Below the pieces are notes generated by a model. That model was not told the DNA's origin and did not search any database. It saw nothing but the letters and a program-made list of their open reading frames with translations. Of a stretch of 64,000 bases of DNA, positions 17,643 through 27,432 are shown one piece after another. The translations under genes were made by a program, and so were the position numbers. Every line of letters begins with the position of its first letter. The stretch's first letter is position 1. The stretch is taken from contig NZ_CP118480.1 in NCBI RefSeq assembly GCF_030450055.1, positions 2,135,415 to 2,199,414 of the forward strand. The letters are read 5' to 3'. This DNA comes from Gallaecimonas kandeliae (GTDB taxonomy: Bacteria; Pseudomonadota; Gammaproteobacteria; Enterobacterales; Gallaecimonadaceae).

Positions 17643-17648
17643 TAGAAT
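17643..17648 (+). promoter_or_regulatory. Candidate ppiB -10 element
   Basis: TAGAAT lies 30 nt before the ppiB ATG. The best -35 partners are TTGCGT with a 15-bp spacer or TGGTTG with an 18-bp spacer, so only the -10 is confidently placed. Confidence 0.45.
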
Positions 17649-17678
17649 GCGCCCCGACAAGCCAAGAGGAACGAATTC

Positions 17679-18170
17679 ATGGTCATTTTGCACACCAATT
17701 TCGGCGACATCAAAATCAAACTGGATGCCGATAAAGCCCCACAAACCGTCGCCAACTTCAAGCAGTACGTGGAAGACGGCTTCTACGACAACACCATTTT
17801 CCACCGCGTCATCGACGGTTTCATGATCCAGGGCGGCGGCTTCGAGCCCGGCATGAAGCAAAAGAGCACCCGCGCGCCCATCAAGAACGAAGCGGACAAC
17901 GGCCTGACCAACAAGAAAGGCACCATCGCCATGGCCCGTACCCCGGATCCCCATTCCGCCACCGCCCAGTTCTTCATCAACGTCAAGGACAATGACTTCC
18001 TGAACTTCCAATCCGCCAGCAGCCAGGGCTACGGCTACTGCGTCTTCGGTGAAGTGGTGGAAGGCATGGACGTCATCGACAAGATCAAAGCCGTGGCTAC
18101 CGGTTCCCATGGCTTCCACCAGGACGTGCCCCTGGAAGACGTCGTCATCGAGGGTGCCGAGCTGGCGTGA
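17679..18170 (+). CDS. ppiB: Cytoplasmic peptidyl-prolyl cis-trans isomerase B (cyclophilin)
   Basis: A single-domain cyclophilin of 163 residues without a signal peptide. The catalytic arginine lies in [13 protein letters not shown], and the active-site wall is visible as [16 protein letters not shown] and [15 protein letters not shown] precedes the ATG. The stop overlaps the GTG start of lpxH by 4 nt (GTGA), so the pair is co-transcribed and coupled; E. coli also has ppiB next to lpxH. Confidence 0.97.
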   Translation: MVILHTNFGDIKIKLDADKAPQTVANFKQYVEDGFYDNTIFHRVIDGFMIQGGGFEPGMKQKSTRAPIKNEADNGLTNKKGTIAMARTPDPHSATAQFFINVKDNDFLNFQSASSQGYGYCVFGEVVEGMDVIDKIKAVATGSHGFHQDVPLEDVVIEGAELA

Positions 18171-18886
18171 TCCTCTTTATCGCCGATCTGCACCTTTGCC
18201 CGGAACGCCCCGACATCACGGCGGCGTTCCGGCGCTTCATGCAGGAGGAGGCCCCCAAAGCCGAGCGCCTCTACGTGCTGGGGGACCTTTTCGAGACCTG
18301 GATAGGGGACGATGACGACAGCCCCTTCAACAGGGAGATCGCCGACCTGTTCAAGGACAACGCCGCCAAGGGCGTGGCCCAGTACTTCATCCACGGCAAC
18401 CGCGATTTCCTGCTGGGCAAGCGCTTTGCGGGCAGCGCGGGCCTGACGTTGCTGCCGGAAGAAGCCATCGTCGACCTCTACGGCACCCCTGCCCTCATCA
18501 TGCACGGTGACAGCCTCTGCACCCAGGACGTCGCCTACCAGGCCTTTCGCAAGAAGAGTCGCTCGCGTTTCTGGCAATGGCGGATGCAACTGCTGCCGCT
18601 CTGGCTGCGCCGGCGTATCGCCCGCAACTACAGGGCCCGCAGCCAGGCCGCCAACGCCATGAAAAGCGCGTCCATCATGGACGTGACCCCGGCCGAGGTG
18701 GACAAGGTGATGGCCCGGTACCGGGTGGGGCTGCTCATCCACGGCCATACCCATAGGCCGGCCCGGCACCCACTCGAAGCCGGTGAGCGCATAGTGCTGG
18801 GAGACTGGTATGAGCAAGGCTCGGTGCTGCAAGTGACGCCGGATGGCATCAGGCTGGAAAGCCGCCCTTTTGAAAAAAGCGCCTGA
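18167..18886 (+). CDS. lpxH: UDP-2,3-diacylglucosamine diphosphatase LpxH
   Basis: Hydrolyses UDP-2,3-diacylglucosamine to lipid X and UMP in lipid A synthesis. It is a Mn-dependent calcineurin-like phosphoesterase of 239 residues. Metal-binding motifs in order: ADLH near residue 7, LGDLFE near 40, HGNRDF near 78, MHGDSL near 114 and HGHTHRP near 195. The start is a GTG inside the ppiB stop codon. The terminator stem begins within the last codons of the gene. Confidence 0.96.
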   Translation: MILFIADLHLCPERPDITAAFRRFMQEEAPKAERLYVLGDLFETWIGDDDDSPFNREIADLFKDNAAKGVAQYFIHGNRDFLLGKRFAGSAGLTLLPEEAIVDLYGTPALIMHGDSLCTQDVAYQAFRKKSRSRFWQWRMQLLPLWLRRRIARNYRARSQAANAMKSASIMDVTPAEVDKVMARYRVGLLIHGHTHRPARHPLEAGERIVLGDWYEQGSVLQVTPDGIRLESRPFEKSA

Positions 18887-18898
18887 GGGCGCTTTTTT
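18873..18898. terminator. Bidirectional terminator between lpxH and miaE
   Basis: AAAAAAGCGCC - TGAG - GGCGCTTTTTT hairpin; the loop contains the lpxH stop codon. It also ends convergent miaE, whose stop is at 18897. Confidence 0.85.
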
Positions 18899-19679
18899 AT
18901 GCCGCCGTGGTGGCCGGGATACCGCTGTGAAAACGCAGTTGGCTGTCAGGGCTTTGGATAAGCTCGGCCTCCTTGGCCCGGAATAAGGCAACCCGTTCAT
19001 CGATATCGGTACCTGCCACCTGGCGGGCCAGGCTGAGGTAGTCCTGGTAGTGGCGGGCTTCAGAGCGCAGCAAGGACACATAAAAGCGCCCCAGCTCCTC
19101 GTCCACCAGGGGGGCGAGGCGCGCAAAACGTTCGCAGGAGCGGGCCTCGATGAAGGCACCGACGATGAGCTTGTCCACCAGGGTCCAGGGCTCATGGTCC
19201 CGCACCTCGGCGATCAGCCCCTTGGCATAGCGGGCCGCCGTGACGGTTGCATAAGGGATCTGGCGCTCGGCCAGTATCTCCAGCACCTGCTCGAAATGGT
19301 GCAGCTCTTCCTTTATCAGCCTGATCATCTTGTCGAGGATCTCGGGGCCGTGGCTGAAGCCGTCCTTGCTTTTGAGCTCGCCAATGAGGGCGTTCTTGGC
19401 GCCGCCGAAGTCCCCTTGGGCACGACGGTAGACGAAATCCTCGTAGGGCTTGACCCAGGCCAGCAACGCCTTGCCGCTCTCACCATCCACCGCATAACGA
19501 CGGATCAGCCAGATGGCGGTCTGGGCGGCCTTGAGTTCGCAGTTGCAGTGGTCGATGAGCAGCAGCGGCAGGTTGCCGGGCTCAGTCGCCTCGGCCAGCC
19601 AGGCGTCGGGAGTGGCACAGCCCAGAAAGGCCTCTATGGGTTCCAGCAAGGACTGGTAGTGAGAAAGACTGACGGCCAT
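18897..19679 (-). CDS. miaE: tRNA-(ms2io6A37) hydroxylase MiaE
   Basis: An O2-dependent, ferritin-like di-iron enzyme that hydroxylates the isopentenyl group of ms2i6A37 in tRNAs reading U-starting codons. It is 260 residues from the ATG with the perfect Shine-Dalgarno AAGGAGG. Di-iron ligand motifs are visible as LIDHCNCELKAA, EELHHFEQVL, EARSCERF and EARHYQDYL. The gene is patchily distributed among bacteria. Monocistronic, convergent with lpxH. Confidence 0.9.
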   Translation of the reverse strand: MAVSLSHYQSLLEPIEAFLGCATPDAWLAEATEPGNLPLLLIDHCNCELKAAQTAIWLIRRYAVDGESGKALLAWVKPYEDFVYRRAQGDFGGAKNALIGELKSKDGFSHGPEILDKMIRLIKEELHHFEQVLEILAERQIPYATVTAARYAKGLIAEVRDHEPWTLVDKLIVGAFIEARSCERFARLAPLVDEELGRFYVSLLRSEARHYQDYLSLARQVAGTDIDERVALFRAKEAELIQSPDSQLRFHSGIPATTAA

Positions 19680-19753
19680 GGACCCTCCTTGAACAACGAG
19701 GCGGATCCTAAAGAAGTCCCTGGAACAGGACAAGGCCTGGAGGCAAACCGGGA

Positions 19754-20887
19754 CTAGAGGTAATGGTCGCCCCAGGCCGCCATGGCCGCTGCCATCTCTG
19801 GCGTGCTTGCCAGCGCCACGGCCTTATCCAGAAACTTCCTGGCAAGAAAAGTCTGCCCCAAAGCGGCATAGGCCTTGGCCATGCCCCAAAGGGCTTCTTC
19901 ATTGATGTCGTCTATCTCCAAGGCCTTTCCAAAAAGGTCTTTGGCCTTGGCAATATGGTCGTCCTGCAAGGCCTGCTCTCCCTGGTCGATATAATCAAAG
20001 GGATTTTCCGGCATCAGCTTCAAGGATTCCTGCCGCGCCTGCTTGGCCATGGCCTCCTTCCCTTCTTGATGGTAAAGCACCGACAGGTTTTGCCAGACAG
20101 AGGGCTGTTTGGCTTCCAAAACCAGGGCATGGCGATAAACGGCCTCCGCCTCAGGCAGCAGATCGGCACGGCGATAGATGACCCCCAACAGGTTCCAGCT
20201 GTCCCCTTCCAAGGGGGCCAACTCCAAGGACTTTTTCACCGCCCAGTAGCTCTCCGACAGCTTGCCGTTCACCAGCCAGGACGCGGCCAGGTTATGGTAG
20301 AAGAAGGATGCCGCCACCTCATCGCTGATGGGTTGAGCCCGCAGGCCGTAACGCTCGTAGCCTTTCTGGAAATCCACCACCCTGTAGTAACTGCTGCCCA
20401 GCACATTATCGCCAGGCTCTCCCGTCTTGACTCGCACATTGACATGCTGGGAGAGGGTGATGAGGTCGCCGCTGCGGCTCCATCTGGGGGGAATGGCCAC
20501 CCGCTGCAGTTCCGCCTTGAGGCCCCAGGCCCTGGCCATGACAGTAGTGAACATGGACAAAGACAGGCAGTTGCCTCGGCGCAACGTCATCACCTCAGAC
20601 ACCGGCAGGGTCATCTCGGCGTGGTATCGGATAGGTGGCTGAATCGTTTTGAAAAGCAAGATCAGCAGTTCCTGCAGCCGGTCGGCCTTATTGGGCTCAG
20701 CGTGTTTGCTATCCAGCAGGGACTGCATCTGTGGCGTGATCTGGAAGAGTTCTGCCTGGCTGGGCAAAGCGGGATGGACACTGAAATGGGCATCCTGCCA
20801 ATAACCCTGTGGAACAGGCGGGTGAGGTTCAGGCGGCAGACTCCGGCAGGCGGGCAATATCAGTACCAGCAATAGCCATAGACGCAT
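19754..20887 (-). CDS. Transglutaminase-like and TPR-containing lipoprotein, unknown function
   Basis: A 377-residue protein starting at the ATG giving MRLWLLLVLILPAC, a lipoprotein signal with Cys 14; AAGGTGG precedes it. A transglutaminase-like core follows: RRGNCLSLSMF supplies the cysteine, SQHVNVRV the histidine and YRVVDF the aspartate of a possible Cys-His-Asp triad. The C-terminal half holds about four TPR units (for example SWNLLGVIYRRADLLPEA and SVWQNLSVLYHQEGK). Probably periplasmic. Such architectures may act as proteases or transamidases, but the substrate is unknown. Divergent from the Yip1 gene. Confidence 0.75.
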   Translation of the reverse strand: MRLWLLLVLILPACRSLPPEPHPPVPQGYWQDAHFSVHPALPSQAELFQITPQMQSLLDSKHAEPNKADRLQELLILLFKTIQPPIRYHAEMTLPVSEVMTLRRGNCLSLSMFTTVMARAWGLKAELQRVAIPPRWSRSGDLITLSQHVNVRVKTGEPGDNVLGSSYYRVVDFQKGYERYGLRAQPISDEVAASFFYHNLAASWLVNGKLSESYWAVKKSLELAPLEGDSWNLLGVIYRRADLLPEAEAVYRHALVLEAKQPSVWQNLSVLYHQEGKEAMAKQARQESLKLMPENPFDYIDQGEQALQDDHIAKAKDLFGKALEIDDINEEALWGMAKAYAALGQTFLARKFLDKAVALASTPEMAAAMAAWGDHYL

Positions 20888-20997
20888 GGACCCACCTTGA
20901 CGAAACATTTTATTTACACTTAATTCTAATCAGGTGGGAAGAATTTGCTCATCTTGGCTTTGGGGAAAAGCGTAAACATCTATTAAAGGACAAGACC

Positions 20998-21597
20998 ATG
21001 ATCCTTAACCATATCTGGGGGCTCTATGCCCATCCTCGGGACGAATGGCACAGCATAGAGCAGCGCCATGAGAGCCTGACCTACAGCCTTACCCACATAC
21101 TGCTTGTCGCCCTTATCCCATCCATCTGCGGCTTCTACTCGGCCAGCCAAATTGGCTGGCGCATCGGTGTCGGCGACCCGGTACGCCTCACCAGCGACAG
21201 CGCCCTGCTGTTGGCAGTGGCCATGTATTTCGCCCTGGTGGCAGGGGTCTTTGCCCTGGCCTACCTCGCCAAGTGGATGGCTCAGACCTTCGGCTCCAAT
21301 CCTTCCTACATCCAGACCCTGGAACTGGCGGCCTATACCTCCACGCCCCTGTTCATGGTGGGCTTCGCCAGCCTTTACCCCCTGCTGTGGTTCGTGATGC
21401 TGGTGGGCCTGGCCGGGGTCGCCTACTCCGTGTACCTGCTCTATGTGGGGGTGCCCATACTGATGCACATTCCAGAGGAGCGCGGCTTCATCTACGCCAG
21501 CTCTCTGGTCACCGTAGGTCTGGTGCTGCTGGTCAGTATCCTCGCCATCACCGCCATCCTCTGGGGGTCTGGCTTCGGACCCATGTACAGCAGCTAA
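20998..21597 (+). CDS. Yip1-domain inner-membrane protein
   Basis: A 199-residue protein with the Yip1 fold: a short N-terminal segment ILNHIWGLYAHPRDEW, characteristic of bacterial Yip1-family proteins, then about five hydrophobic helices through to the C-terminus. The ATG follows AAAGGAC. The frame is open further upstream into the divergent gene but without conservation. Function in bacteria is unknown. Ends at a strong bidirectional terminator shared with purF. Confidence 0.85.
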   Translation: MILNHIWGLYAHPRDEWHSIEQRHESLTYSLTHILLVALIPSICGFYSASQIGWRIGVGDPVRLTSDSALLLAVAMYFALVAGVFALAYLAKWMAQTFGSNPSYIQTLELAAYTSTPLFMVGFASLYPLLWFVMLVGLAGVAYSVYLLYVGVPILMHIPEERGFIYASSLVTVGLVLLVSILAITAILWGSGFGPMYSS

Positions 21598-21610
21598 AAA
21601 CACGACCATC

Positions 21611-21641
21611 AAAAAAGGCGGCCCTTGGGCCGCCTTTTTTT
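21611..21641. terminator. Bidirectional Rho-independent terminator
   Basis: An 8-bp stem GGCGGCCC/GGGCCGCC (21617-21624, 21627-21634) with a minimal loop and A/T-runs on both sides. Ends the Yip1 gene and the purF operon. Confidence 0.88.
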
Positions 21642-23154
21642 AAGCTTCTTCGTTATGCATCTCGAGGTTGGGGTCCTCTACGCCAGCCCTCTTGGTCTTG
21701 GCCGAATCGGAGCGGGCCTGGTCCAGGGCATCCAGGTAGGCCTGGTCCACATCGCCGGTGATGTAGTCACCGTCGAAGACGGAGGTCTCGAAGCGCTGCA
21801 CGGCCGGGTTCTCTTCACGGACAGCGTCGATGAGGTCACCCAGGGACTGGAAGATGAGGCCGTCGGCACCGATCTGCTGGCAGATATCGTCCACTTCGCG
21901 GCCGTGGGCGATGAGCTCGTTGGCCGAGGGCATATCGATGCCGTAGACGTTGGGGAAGCGGATCTCGGGAGCGGCAGAGGCGAAGTAGACCTTGTTGGCG
22001 CCGGCGTCACGGGCCATCTGGATGATCTGCTCAGAGGTGGTGCCGCGAACGATGGAGTCGTCCACCAGCAGCACGTTCTTGCCTTTGAACTCGGCGTTGA
22101 TGGCGTTCAGCTTGCGGCGCACCGACTTACGGCGGATGGTCTGGCCCGGCATGATGAAGGTACGGCCGATGTAGCGGTTCTTCACGAAGCCCTGGCGGTA
22201 AGGCAGTTCCAGTACGCCGGCGATCTCCAGGGCGATGTCGCAGGAGGTTTCGGGGATGGGAATGACCACGTCGATATCCAGATCGCTCCACTCCTTCTTG
22301 ATCTTCTCGCCCAGTTTGCGGCCCATGTGGACACGGGCGGCATAGACAGAGATGCCATCGATGGAGGAGTCGGGACGGGCGAAGTAGACGTACTCGAAGA
22401 TACAGGGGCAATGCACCGGGTTGTCGGCACACTGCTGAGTGAACAGCTGGCCGTCTTCGGTGATGTAGACCGCCTCGCCGGGGGCCACATCACGGATGAA
22501 TTCGAAGCCCACCACGTCCAGGGCCACGGACTCGGAAGCCACCATGTACTCGACGCCTTCTGGCCCTTCGCGACGGCCCAGCACCAGGGGACGGATGCCG
22601 TAAGGGTCACGGAAGGCCACCAGGCCATGGCCGATGATGAGGGACATCACTGCATAGGCGCCGCGGCAGCGGCGGTGGGTCTCGGCCACTGCCTTGAAGA
22701 TATCTTCCGGCTGCAGCGAAATGGCGGTGCAGGCAGTCAGGGCGTGGGCGAAGACGTTCAGCAGTATCTCGGAGTCCGAGGTAGTGTTGATATGGCGGCG
22801 CGCCTCACGGAAGAGGCTTTCCTTCAGTTCCTGGGCATTGGTCAGGTTGCCGTTGTGGGCAGCGGCGATACCGAAGGGGGAGTTCACGTAGAAAGGCTGG
22901 GCCTCGGCGCTGGATGAAGAGCCGGCGGTGGGGTAACGCACATGGCCAAGGCCGATGTTGCCGGCCAGCCGTTCCATGTGGCGGCGTTCGAAAACGTCCT
23001 TGACCAGGCCGTTGGCTTTGCGCAGACGGAAGGTGTTGTCAGAAATAGTGACAATACCGGCAGCGTCCTGTCCGCGGTGCTGGAGTACGGTCAGGCCATC
23101 ATAGATGGCTTGGTTGACCGCTGACTTGCCAACGATACCGACGATACCACACAT
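21640..23154 (-). CDS. purF: Amidophosphoribosyltransferase PurF
   Basis: First committed step of purine synthesis: makes phosphoribosylamine from PRPP and glutamine. It is 504 residues. The N-terminal nucleophile Cys2 (MCGIVGIVG) becomes active after Met removal; the glutaminase domain covers about 1-230, and the phosphoribosyltransferase domain contains the PRPP loop [21 protein letters not shown] precedes the ATG. Last gene of the cvpA-purF end of the supercluster, 24 nt after cvpA, the same order as in E. coli. Confidence 0.98.
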   Translation of the reverse strand: MCGIVGIVGKSAVNQAIYDGLTVLQHRGQDAAGIVTISDNTFRLRKANGLVKDVFERRHMERLAGNIGLGHVRYPTAGSSSSAEAQPFYVNSPFGIAAAHNGNLTNAQELKESLFREARRHINTTSDSEILLNVFAHALTACTAISLQPEDIFKAVAETHRRCRGAYAVMSLIIGHGLVAFRDPYGIRPLVLGRREGPEGVEYMVASESVALDVVGFEFIRDVAPGEAVYITEDGQLFTQQCADNPVHCPCIFEYVYFARPDSSIDGISVYAARVHMGRKLGEKIKKEWSDLDIDVVIPIPETSCDIALEIAGVLELPYRQGFVKNRYIGRTFIMPGQTIRRKSVRRKLNAINAEFKGKNVLLVDDSIVRGTTSEQIIQMARDAGANKVYFASAAPEIRFPNVYGIDMPSANELIAHGREVDDICQQIGADGLIFQSLGDLIDAVREENPAVQRFETSVFDGDYITGDVDQAYLDALDQARSDSAKTKRAGVEDPNLEMHNEEA

Positions 23155-23178
23155 GTTTCGTTCCTCTCGGTTAAGGCC

Positions 23179-23667
23179 TTAGCCTTTGGGCAAAAAGCTG
23201 GAGCTGGATTGCAGGTATTCAAAAAACCACTGGATCACCACCCCAAACTGGGGGATCAGCTGGGACGACTTCCACCAATGGGCATTGGCGGCAGCCGTGA
23301 AGCTGTCCAGGGCAAAAAGCAGTGCCGACACCACCAGCACGCCACGCAGGGCGCCGAAGATCATGCCAAGCAGCCGGTCAAAGCCGGACAGGCCTGTCTT
23401 GTCCACCAATTGGCCGATGATGTAGGTCAGAAGCCCCCCCAGAACCAGGGTGGCGAGAAAAAGGGAGGCGATGGCCGCCGCGTTACGGAACAGCGGATCG
23501 CTGAGGCCGGTGAAGAGAGGCGCCAGCTTGGTGTAGAAGGCGCTGGCGAGAAAAAAGGCAGCAACCCACACCACCAGGGACATGGCTTCCCTGACAAAAC
23601 CCCGCACCAGGCTGATGAGGGTGGAGAGGCCTATGATGGCCAAAATCGCTATATCGACCCAATTCAT
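23179..23667 (-). CDS. cvpA: CvpA family membrane protein
   Basis: A 162-residue inner-membrane protein with four hydrophobic helices, related to E. coli CvpA, first described as needed for colicin V production. The start giving [15 protein letters not shown] matches the family; an in-frame ATG 4 codons upstream is possible. The conserved [10 protein letters not shown] loop is present. Directly upstream of purF on the same strand. Confidence 0.93.
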   Translation of the reverse strand: MNWVDIAILAIIGLSTLISLVRGFVREAMSLVVWVAAFFLASAFYTKLAPLFTGLSDPLFRNAAAIASLFLATLVLGGLLTYIIGQLVDKTGLSGFDRLLGMIFGALRGVLVVSALLFALDSFTAAANAHWWKSSQLIPQFGVVIQWFFEYLQSSSSFLPKG

Positions 23668-23735
23668 GCAGTCACGCAAACGTTTAGATTTCGACGGCGG
23701 CGTATTCTAACAGAGACTGGGCGCAAAAGGACAAC

Positions 23736-24353
23736 TCACTGCAAGGGGTCGTACTGGAACACCCGGCCCTTGAGGCCGGTCAGCTTGTTGAGCTTGTCCA
23801 ACTGGCCTTCCAGGCGGCCCTTGTCGAGCTCAGGCCCCACCAGCACCTTGGACAACCCCTTCTCCTCCACCAGGAAGGCCTTATAGCCACTGCTTCTCAG
23901 CTTCTGCACCAGGCTGTCAGCCGATTGATGGTTGCCGAAAGCCCCCATCTGCACCACCCAGGCATCCCGGCTCACCGGCTTGGGTTTGGCCGGCAAGGGT
24001 GCCGGCGCGGTCTTGGGCTTGGTTTCCACCTTGGCCTGTTCGGTGGCAGGCTGGGGCTGGGAAGCCTTGGGCTGTTCGGCGGCCGTCTGGCCGCTTGCAG
24101 CCTCTCCTGCCGGGATATTGTCGTCTGGCAGGGGCTTGGCCTGGGGAGGCTGCTCCGTGGTCGCCAGGGCGTCCTTGGGATAGGTAGCGGGGGGCGGCGT
24201 TGAGCCTAATTCCGGGCGCAGCGGTATCACCTCGAATTTCTCGGGGGTGGGGGCCGCCGGCTCCTTGAGCAGCTCCGGCACTATCAGTGCCAGCAGGGCC
24301 AACAGCACCAAGGTGCCGACTATGCGATTGGTAACAGGACTGGACACCGTCAT
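23736..24353 (-). CDS. dedD: DedD-like SPOR-domain cell-division protein
   Basis: A 205-residue single-pass membrane protein: membrane helix at about 10-28 (IVGTLVLLALLALIVPEL), a Pro/Ala/Lys/Gln-rich periplasmic linker (about 35-130), and a C-terminal SPOR domain (AWVVQMGAFGNHQSA onwards) that binds denuded peptidoglycan at the septum. The ATG overlaps the folC stop by 4 nt (ATGA). The position between folC and cvpA matches E. coli dedD. Confidence 0.92.
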   Translation of the reverse strand: MTVSSPVTNRIVGTLVLLALLALIVPELLKEPAAPTPEKFEVIPLRPELGSTPPPATYPKDALATTEQPPQAKPLPDDNIPAGEAASGQTAAEQPKASQPQPATEQAKVETKPKTAPAPLPAKPKPVSRDAWVVQMGAFGNHQSADSLVQKLRSSGYKAFLVEEKGLSKVLVGPELDKGRLEGQLDKLNKLTGLKGRVFQYDPLQ

Positions 24354-25570
24354 TCCCCCTGGGGCAAAACCTGAGCCACAGTGTAAAAGGAACCGAAGAC
24401 GATGACCACGTCATCGGCAGCGGCGGCCTGAACAGCGGCTTGCAGGGCCAGCTGAACGTCGTCGAAAACGGCATCACTCCCCAATGCCTTGGCCAGGCGC
24501 TGGGCCGGCGCCGCCCGCCCTACCCCAGGCAACTCGGCCGGGTACCAGTGCCCTATGGCGTTTAGCGCCGCCAGGGTCCCTTCGATATCCTTGTCGGCCA
24601 GCATGGCGCAGACCCCATGGATGGTCCGCCCCGCAAAACGCCGCTTGAGCTCGCTATTGAGGTAGCGGGCCGCATGGGGGTTGTGGGCCACGTCGATGAG
24701 GATAAGGGGACTATCCGCTATCTGCTGCAAGCGCCCTGCCAGGCGGGCCTTGGCCAGCCCTTGGGCCTTGGCCTCGTCAGGCACGGCCAGGCCCAGCGCA
24801 TCTAAGGCGGCCAGGGCCGTGGCGGCATTGGGCAGGGGTAGCGAGGGCCTTGGCCAGGCTTTGCCGTTGAAGCTGAAGTCTTCGCCCTGAGCCTGGTATT
24901 GGAAATCCCGGCCCACCAGCTTGAGCTCGGCCCCGATACGCATCGCTTCGCTGAAAAAGACGGCGGTAGGCTCGGGCTCCCCGCAGATCAGAGGCTTACC
25001 GGCGCGGGCTATGCCCACCTTTTCCCTGGCCACCGACTCGCGGCTGTCTCCGAGGAAGCTCTGGTGGTCAAGGTCGATGCTGGTCACCAGGGCCACGTCG
25101 GCGTCCACTATATTGGTGGCGTCCAGGCGGCCGCCAAGCCCCACTTCCAGTATCACCACGTCTGGCCTGTGTTTGCGGCAGAGCCAGAGGGCGGCCAGGG
25201 TGCTGAACTCGAAATAGGTAAGGCTGGTCTCGCCCCGGGCTTGTTCGATGGCGGCAAAGGCGGCGCAATGGTCGGCCTCGCTGAGCAGCTTGCCGTTGAT
25301 GCGCAGGCGCTCGCGATAGTCGACGAGATGGGGGGAACTGTAGACGGCGACGCTGTAGCCCGCCTCCATCAGCATGGCTTCCAACATGGCACAGGTGGAA
25401 CCCTTGCCGTTGGTGCCCCCGACCAGCAGCGTCTTGGCCGGCAACGGCAGCAGGGCCGCCTGGTCGGCGACGGCTTTAACCCGCTCCAGGCCCATGTCGA
25501 TGGTGCTCTGGTGCAGGTTTTCCAAATGAAAAAGCCAGTCCTTGAGGGACTGGCCTGAAAATGCGGTCAT
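24350..25570 (-). CDS. folC: Bifunctional folylpolyglutamate/dihydrofolate synthase FolC
   Basis: A Mur-ligase-type enzyme that adds glutamate to dihydropteroate and to folates. It is 406 residues, slightly shorter than the roughly 420 of E. coli. The P-loop is VGGTNGKGSTCAML near residue 50; SSPHLVDYRERLRI and the C-terminal LIDVAHNPHA are hallmark segments. The start is supported by AAGGAAT upstream. It lies 14 nt after accD and overlaps dedD by 4 nt. Together with folD it marks folate metabolism in the window. Confidence 0.95.
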   Translation of the reverse strand: MTAFSGQSLKDWLFHLENLHQSTIDMGLERVKAVADQAALLPLPAKTLLVGGTNGKGSTCAMLEAMLMEAGYSVAVYSSPHLVDYRERLRINGKLLSEADHCAAFAAIEQARGETSLTYFEFSTLAALWLCRKHRPDVVILEVGLGGRLDATNIVDADVALVTSIDLDHQSFLGDSRESVAREKVGIARAGKPLICGEPEPTAVFFSEAMRIGAELKLVGRDFQYQAQGEDFSFNGKAWPRPSLPLPNAATALAALDALGLAVPDEAKAQGLAKARLAGRLQQIADSPLILIDVAHNPHAARYLNSELKRRFAGRTIHGVCAMLADKDIEGTLAALNAIGHWYPAELPGVGRAAPAQRLAKALGSDAVFDDVQLALQAAVQAAAADDVVIVFGSFYTVAQVLPQGE

Positions 25571-25584
25571 TCTATTCCTTGCCC

Positions 25585-26454
25585 TTAGGCAGCCGATTCG
25601 GTGCTGGGCTGCCCCATCATCTTGGCCAGCAGGCGGGCGATTGTATCACGCATCTTGCGGCGGTCGACGATCATGTCAATGGCGCCTTTTTCCACCAGGA
25701 ATTCGGCGCGCTGGAAACCTTCAGGCAGATCTTCACGCACCGTCTGCTTGATGACGCGGGGACCGGCGAAACCGATCAGCGCCTTGGGCTCGGCCACGTG
25801 GATATCGCCCAGCATGGCGAAAGAAGCAGAAACGCCACCCATGGTGGGGTCGGTCAGCACGGAGATGAAGGGCAGGCCCTTGTCGGTCAGGCGAGCCAGG
25901 GCGGCAGAGGTCTTGGCCATCTGCATCAGTGACATCAGGGCTTCCTGCATGCGGGCACCACCGGAGGCACTGAAGCAGATCATGGCGCGGTTTTCACGGA
26001 TGCAGGTCTCGACGGCGCGCACGAAACGGGCACCCACCACCGAGCCCATGGAGCCGCCCATGAAGTCGAATTCGAAGCTGGCCGCCACCACGGGCAGACC
26101 CTTGAGCGAGCCTTTGAGGACGATCAGGGCGTCCTTTTCACCGGTCTTTTTCTGGGCCTCGACGATCCTGTCCTTGTACTTCTTGGAGTCGCGGAACTTC
26201 AGTACGTCCTGGGGCTCCAGATCACCGGCCAGCTCTTCACGGCCGTCCTGGTCCAGGAAGGCGTCCAGACGGGCGCGGGCGTTGATGCGCATGTGGTGGT
26301 TGCACTTGGGGCAGACTTCCAGGTTGCGCTCCAGCTCGGCGCGGTACAGCACCTGATCGCAGGCGCTGCACTTGGTCCAGACCCCTTCGGGAATGTTTTT
26401 GCGGTCCTGGGAAACGGTTTTTGTTTTGTTGAGGATCTTTTCAATCCAGCTCAT
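25585..26454 (-). CDS. accD: Acetyl-CoA carboxylase carboxyltransferase subunit beta
   Basis: Forms the carboxyltransferase with AccA and makes malonyl-CoA. It is 289 residues. The N-terminal zinc ribbon is visible as C29, C32, C48 and C51. The crotonase-fold core includes [13 protein letters not shown] and [20 protein letters not shown]. First gene of a probable accD-folC-dedD-cvpA-purF transcript, with a promoter candidate at 26528-26556. Confidence 0.98.
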   Translation of the reverse strand: MSWIEKILNKTKTVSQDRKNIPEGVWTKCSACDQVLYRAELERNLEVCPKCNHHMRINARARLDAFLDQDGREELAGDLEPQDVLKFRDSKKYKDRIVEAQKKTGEKDALIVLKGSLKGLPVVAASFEFDFMGGSMGSVVGARFVRAVETCIRENRAMICFSASGGARMQEALMSLMQMAKTSAALARLTDKGLPFISVLTDPTMGGVSASFAMLGDIHVAEPKALIGFAGPRVIKQTVREDLPEGFQRAEFLVEKGAIDMIVDRRKMRDTIARLLAKMMGQPSTESAA

Positions 26455-26478
26455 AAGACACCTGTAAGAGCCATTTAA

Positions 26479-26502
26479 AGCGGCGCCCTCTGTGGCGCCG
26501 CT
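26479..26502 (-). other. GC-rich hairpin in the accD leader / truA 3' flank
   Basis: Perfect 9-bp arms AGCGGCGCC (26479-26487) and GGCGCCGCT (26494-26502) with a 6-nt loop; followed on the minus strand only by TTTAAA. It could be a weak truA terminator or attenuator, or a leader structure of accD mRNA, since the accD promoter lies upstream of it. Confidence 0.5.
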
Positions 26503-26527
26503 GAAACCTTATAACTCATGGCATTAA

Positions 26528-26556
26528 AGCATAGATAAGGGAGTGGCTTACAGCAA
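26528..26556 (-). promoter_or_regulatory. Candidate accD promoter
   Basis: On the minus strand: -35 TTGCTG (26551-26556), 17-bp spacer, -10 TATGCT (26528-26533), placed just after the truA stop codon. Confidence 0.6.
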
Positions 26557-26563
26557 AAACTGG

Positions 26564-27358
26564 TCAGCTGAGGGGGTCGGGCAGGAACAAAGGGCCGGGC
26601 TGGGGGGCCGGCAGGCCGAAGTGGTCCGGGTAGCTGACGGCCACTAGGTAGAGGCCGTTGGCAGGGGCCGTCGCCGGCGCCAGGTTACGGTCCTTGCCGG
26701 CCAGAAGCTCGGCCACCACCGACTCGGGCAACTCGCCGTCACCCACCTTGAGCAGGGTGCCGACGATGTTGCGCACCATGTGGTGCAGGAAGGCATTGGC
26801 CTGGATGTCCACCACCACATAGTGGTTGAAACGCCCCACCGACACCGCCATCACGTTGCGAAAAGGGCTGTTGGACTGGCATTGGATGGCCCGAAAGGCG
26901 CTGAAATCCTGCTCGCCAAGCAGCGCCTGGGCAGCCCTGTGCATGGCCTTCTCGTCCAGGGGCCTGTGGTAATGGGTGACCCCATGACGCATCAGCCCGG
27001 GCCTGAAAGGCTGGTTGACGATGATGTAGCGGTAGCGGCGAGCAGTGGCCGAGAAGCGGGCATGGAAGTCGTCCGCCACCGGCATGGCCCAGCGCACGGC
27101 GATATCGTCCGGCAAGTTGGAGTTGAGCCCCAGGGTCCAGGCCCCCTCCCCGCGCACGGCCTGGGTGTCGAAATGCACCACCTGGCCGGTGCCGTGGACG
27201 CCGGCATCGGTACGGCCGGCACAGAATATCTCTACCGGCTCGTTGGCCACCTTGCTGATGGCGGCTTCCAGCCGTTCCTGGACGCTGTCCACTTCCTGTT
27301 GCCTTTGCCAGCCGTAGTAGCGACTGCCGTCGTATTCAATGCCCAGGGCGATGCGCAT
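26564..27358 (-). CDS. truA: tRNA pseudouridine(38-40) synthase TruA
   Basis: Isomerises uridines 38-40 in the anticodon arm of many tRNAs. It is 264 residues. The catalytic aspartate is in [12 protein letters not shown], near residue 52; other conserved parts are [12 protein letters not shown] at the N-terminus and [13 protein letters not shown]. It lies between fimV and accD on the minus strand, flanked by the fimV terminator upstream. Confidence 0.97.
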   Translation of the reverse strand: MRIALGIEYDGSRYYGWQRQQEVDSVQERLEAAISKVANEPVEIFCAGRTDAGVHGTGQVVHFDTQAVRGEGAWTLGLNSNLPDDIAVRWAMPVADDFHARFSATARRYRYIIVNQPFRPGLMRHGVTHYHRPLDEKAMHRAAQALLGEQDFSAFRAIQCQSNSPFRNVMAVSVGRFNHYVVVDIQANAFLHHMVRNIVGTLLKVGDGELPESVVAELLAGKDRNLAPATAPANGLYLVAVSYPDHFGLPAPQPGPLFLPDPLS

Positions 27359-27404
27359 CTGTTTTCTCGAGCCATGTCAGGGGCGGGCATTATAGCCATA
27401 AATA

Positions 27405-27432
27405 AAAAGCGGTGGCATGCCACCGCTTTTTC
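27405..27432 (-). terminator. Rho-independent terminator of fimV
   Basis: A perfect palindrome with arms AAAAAGCGGTGG and CCACCGCTTTTT around CATG. It directly follows the fimV stop (27433) and precedes truA; the flanks give T-runs in both directions. Confidence 0.88.
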
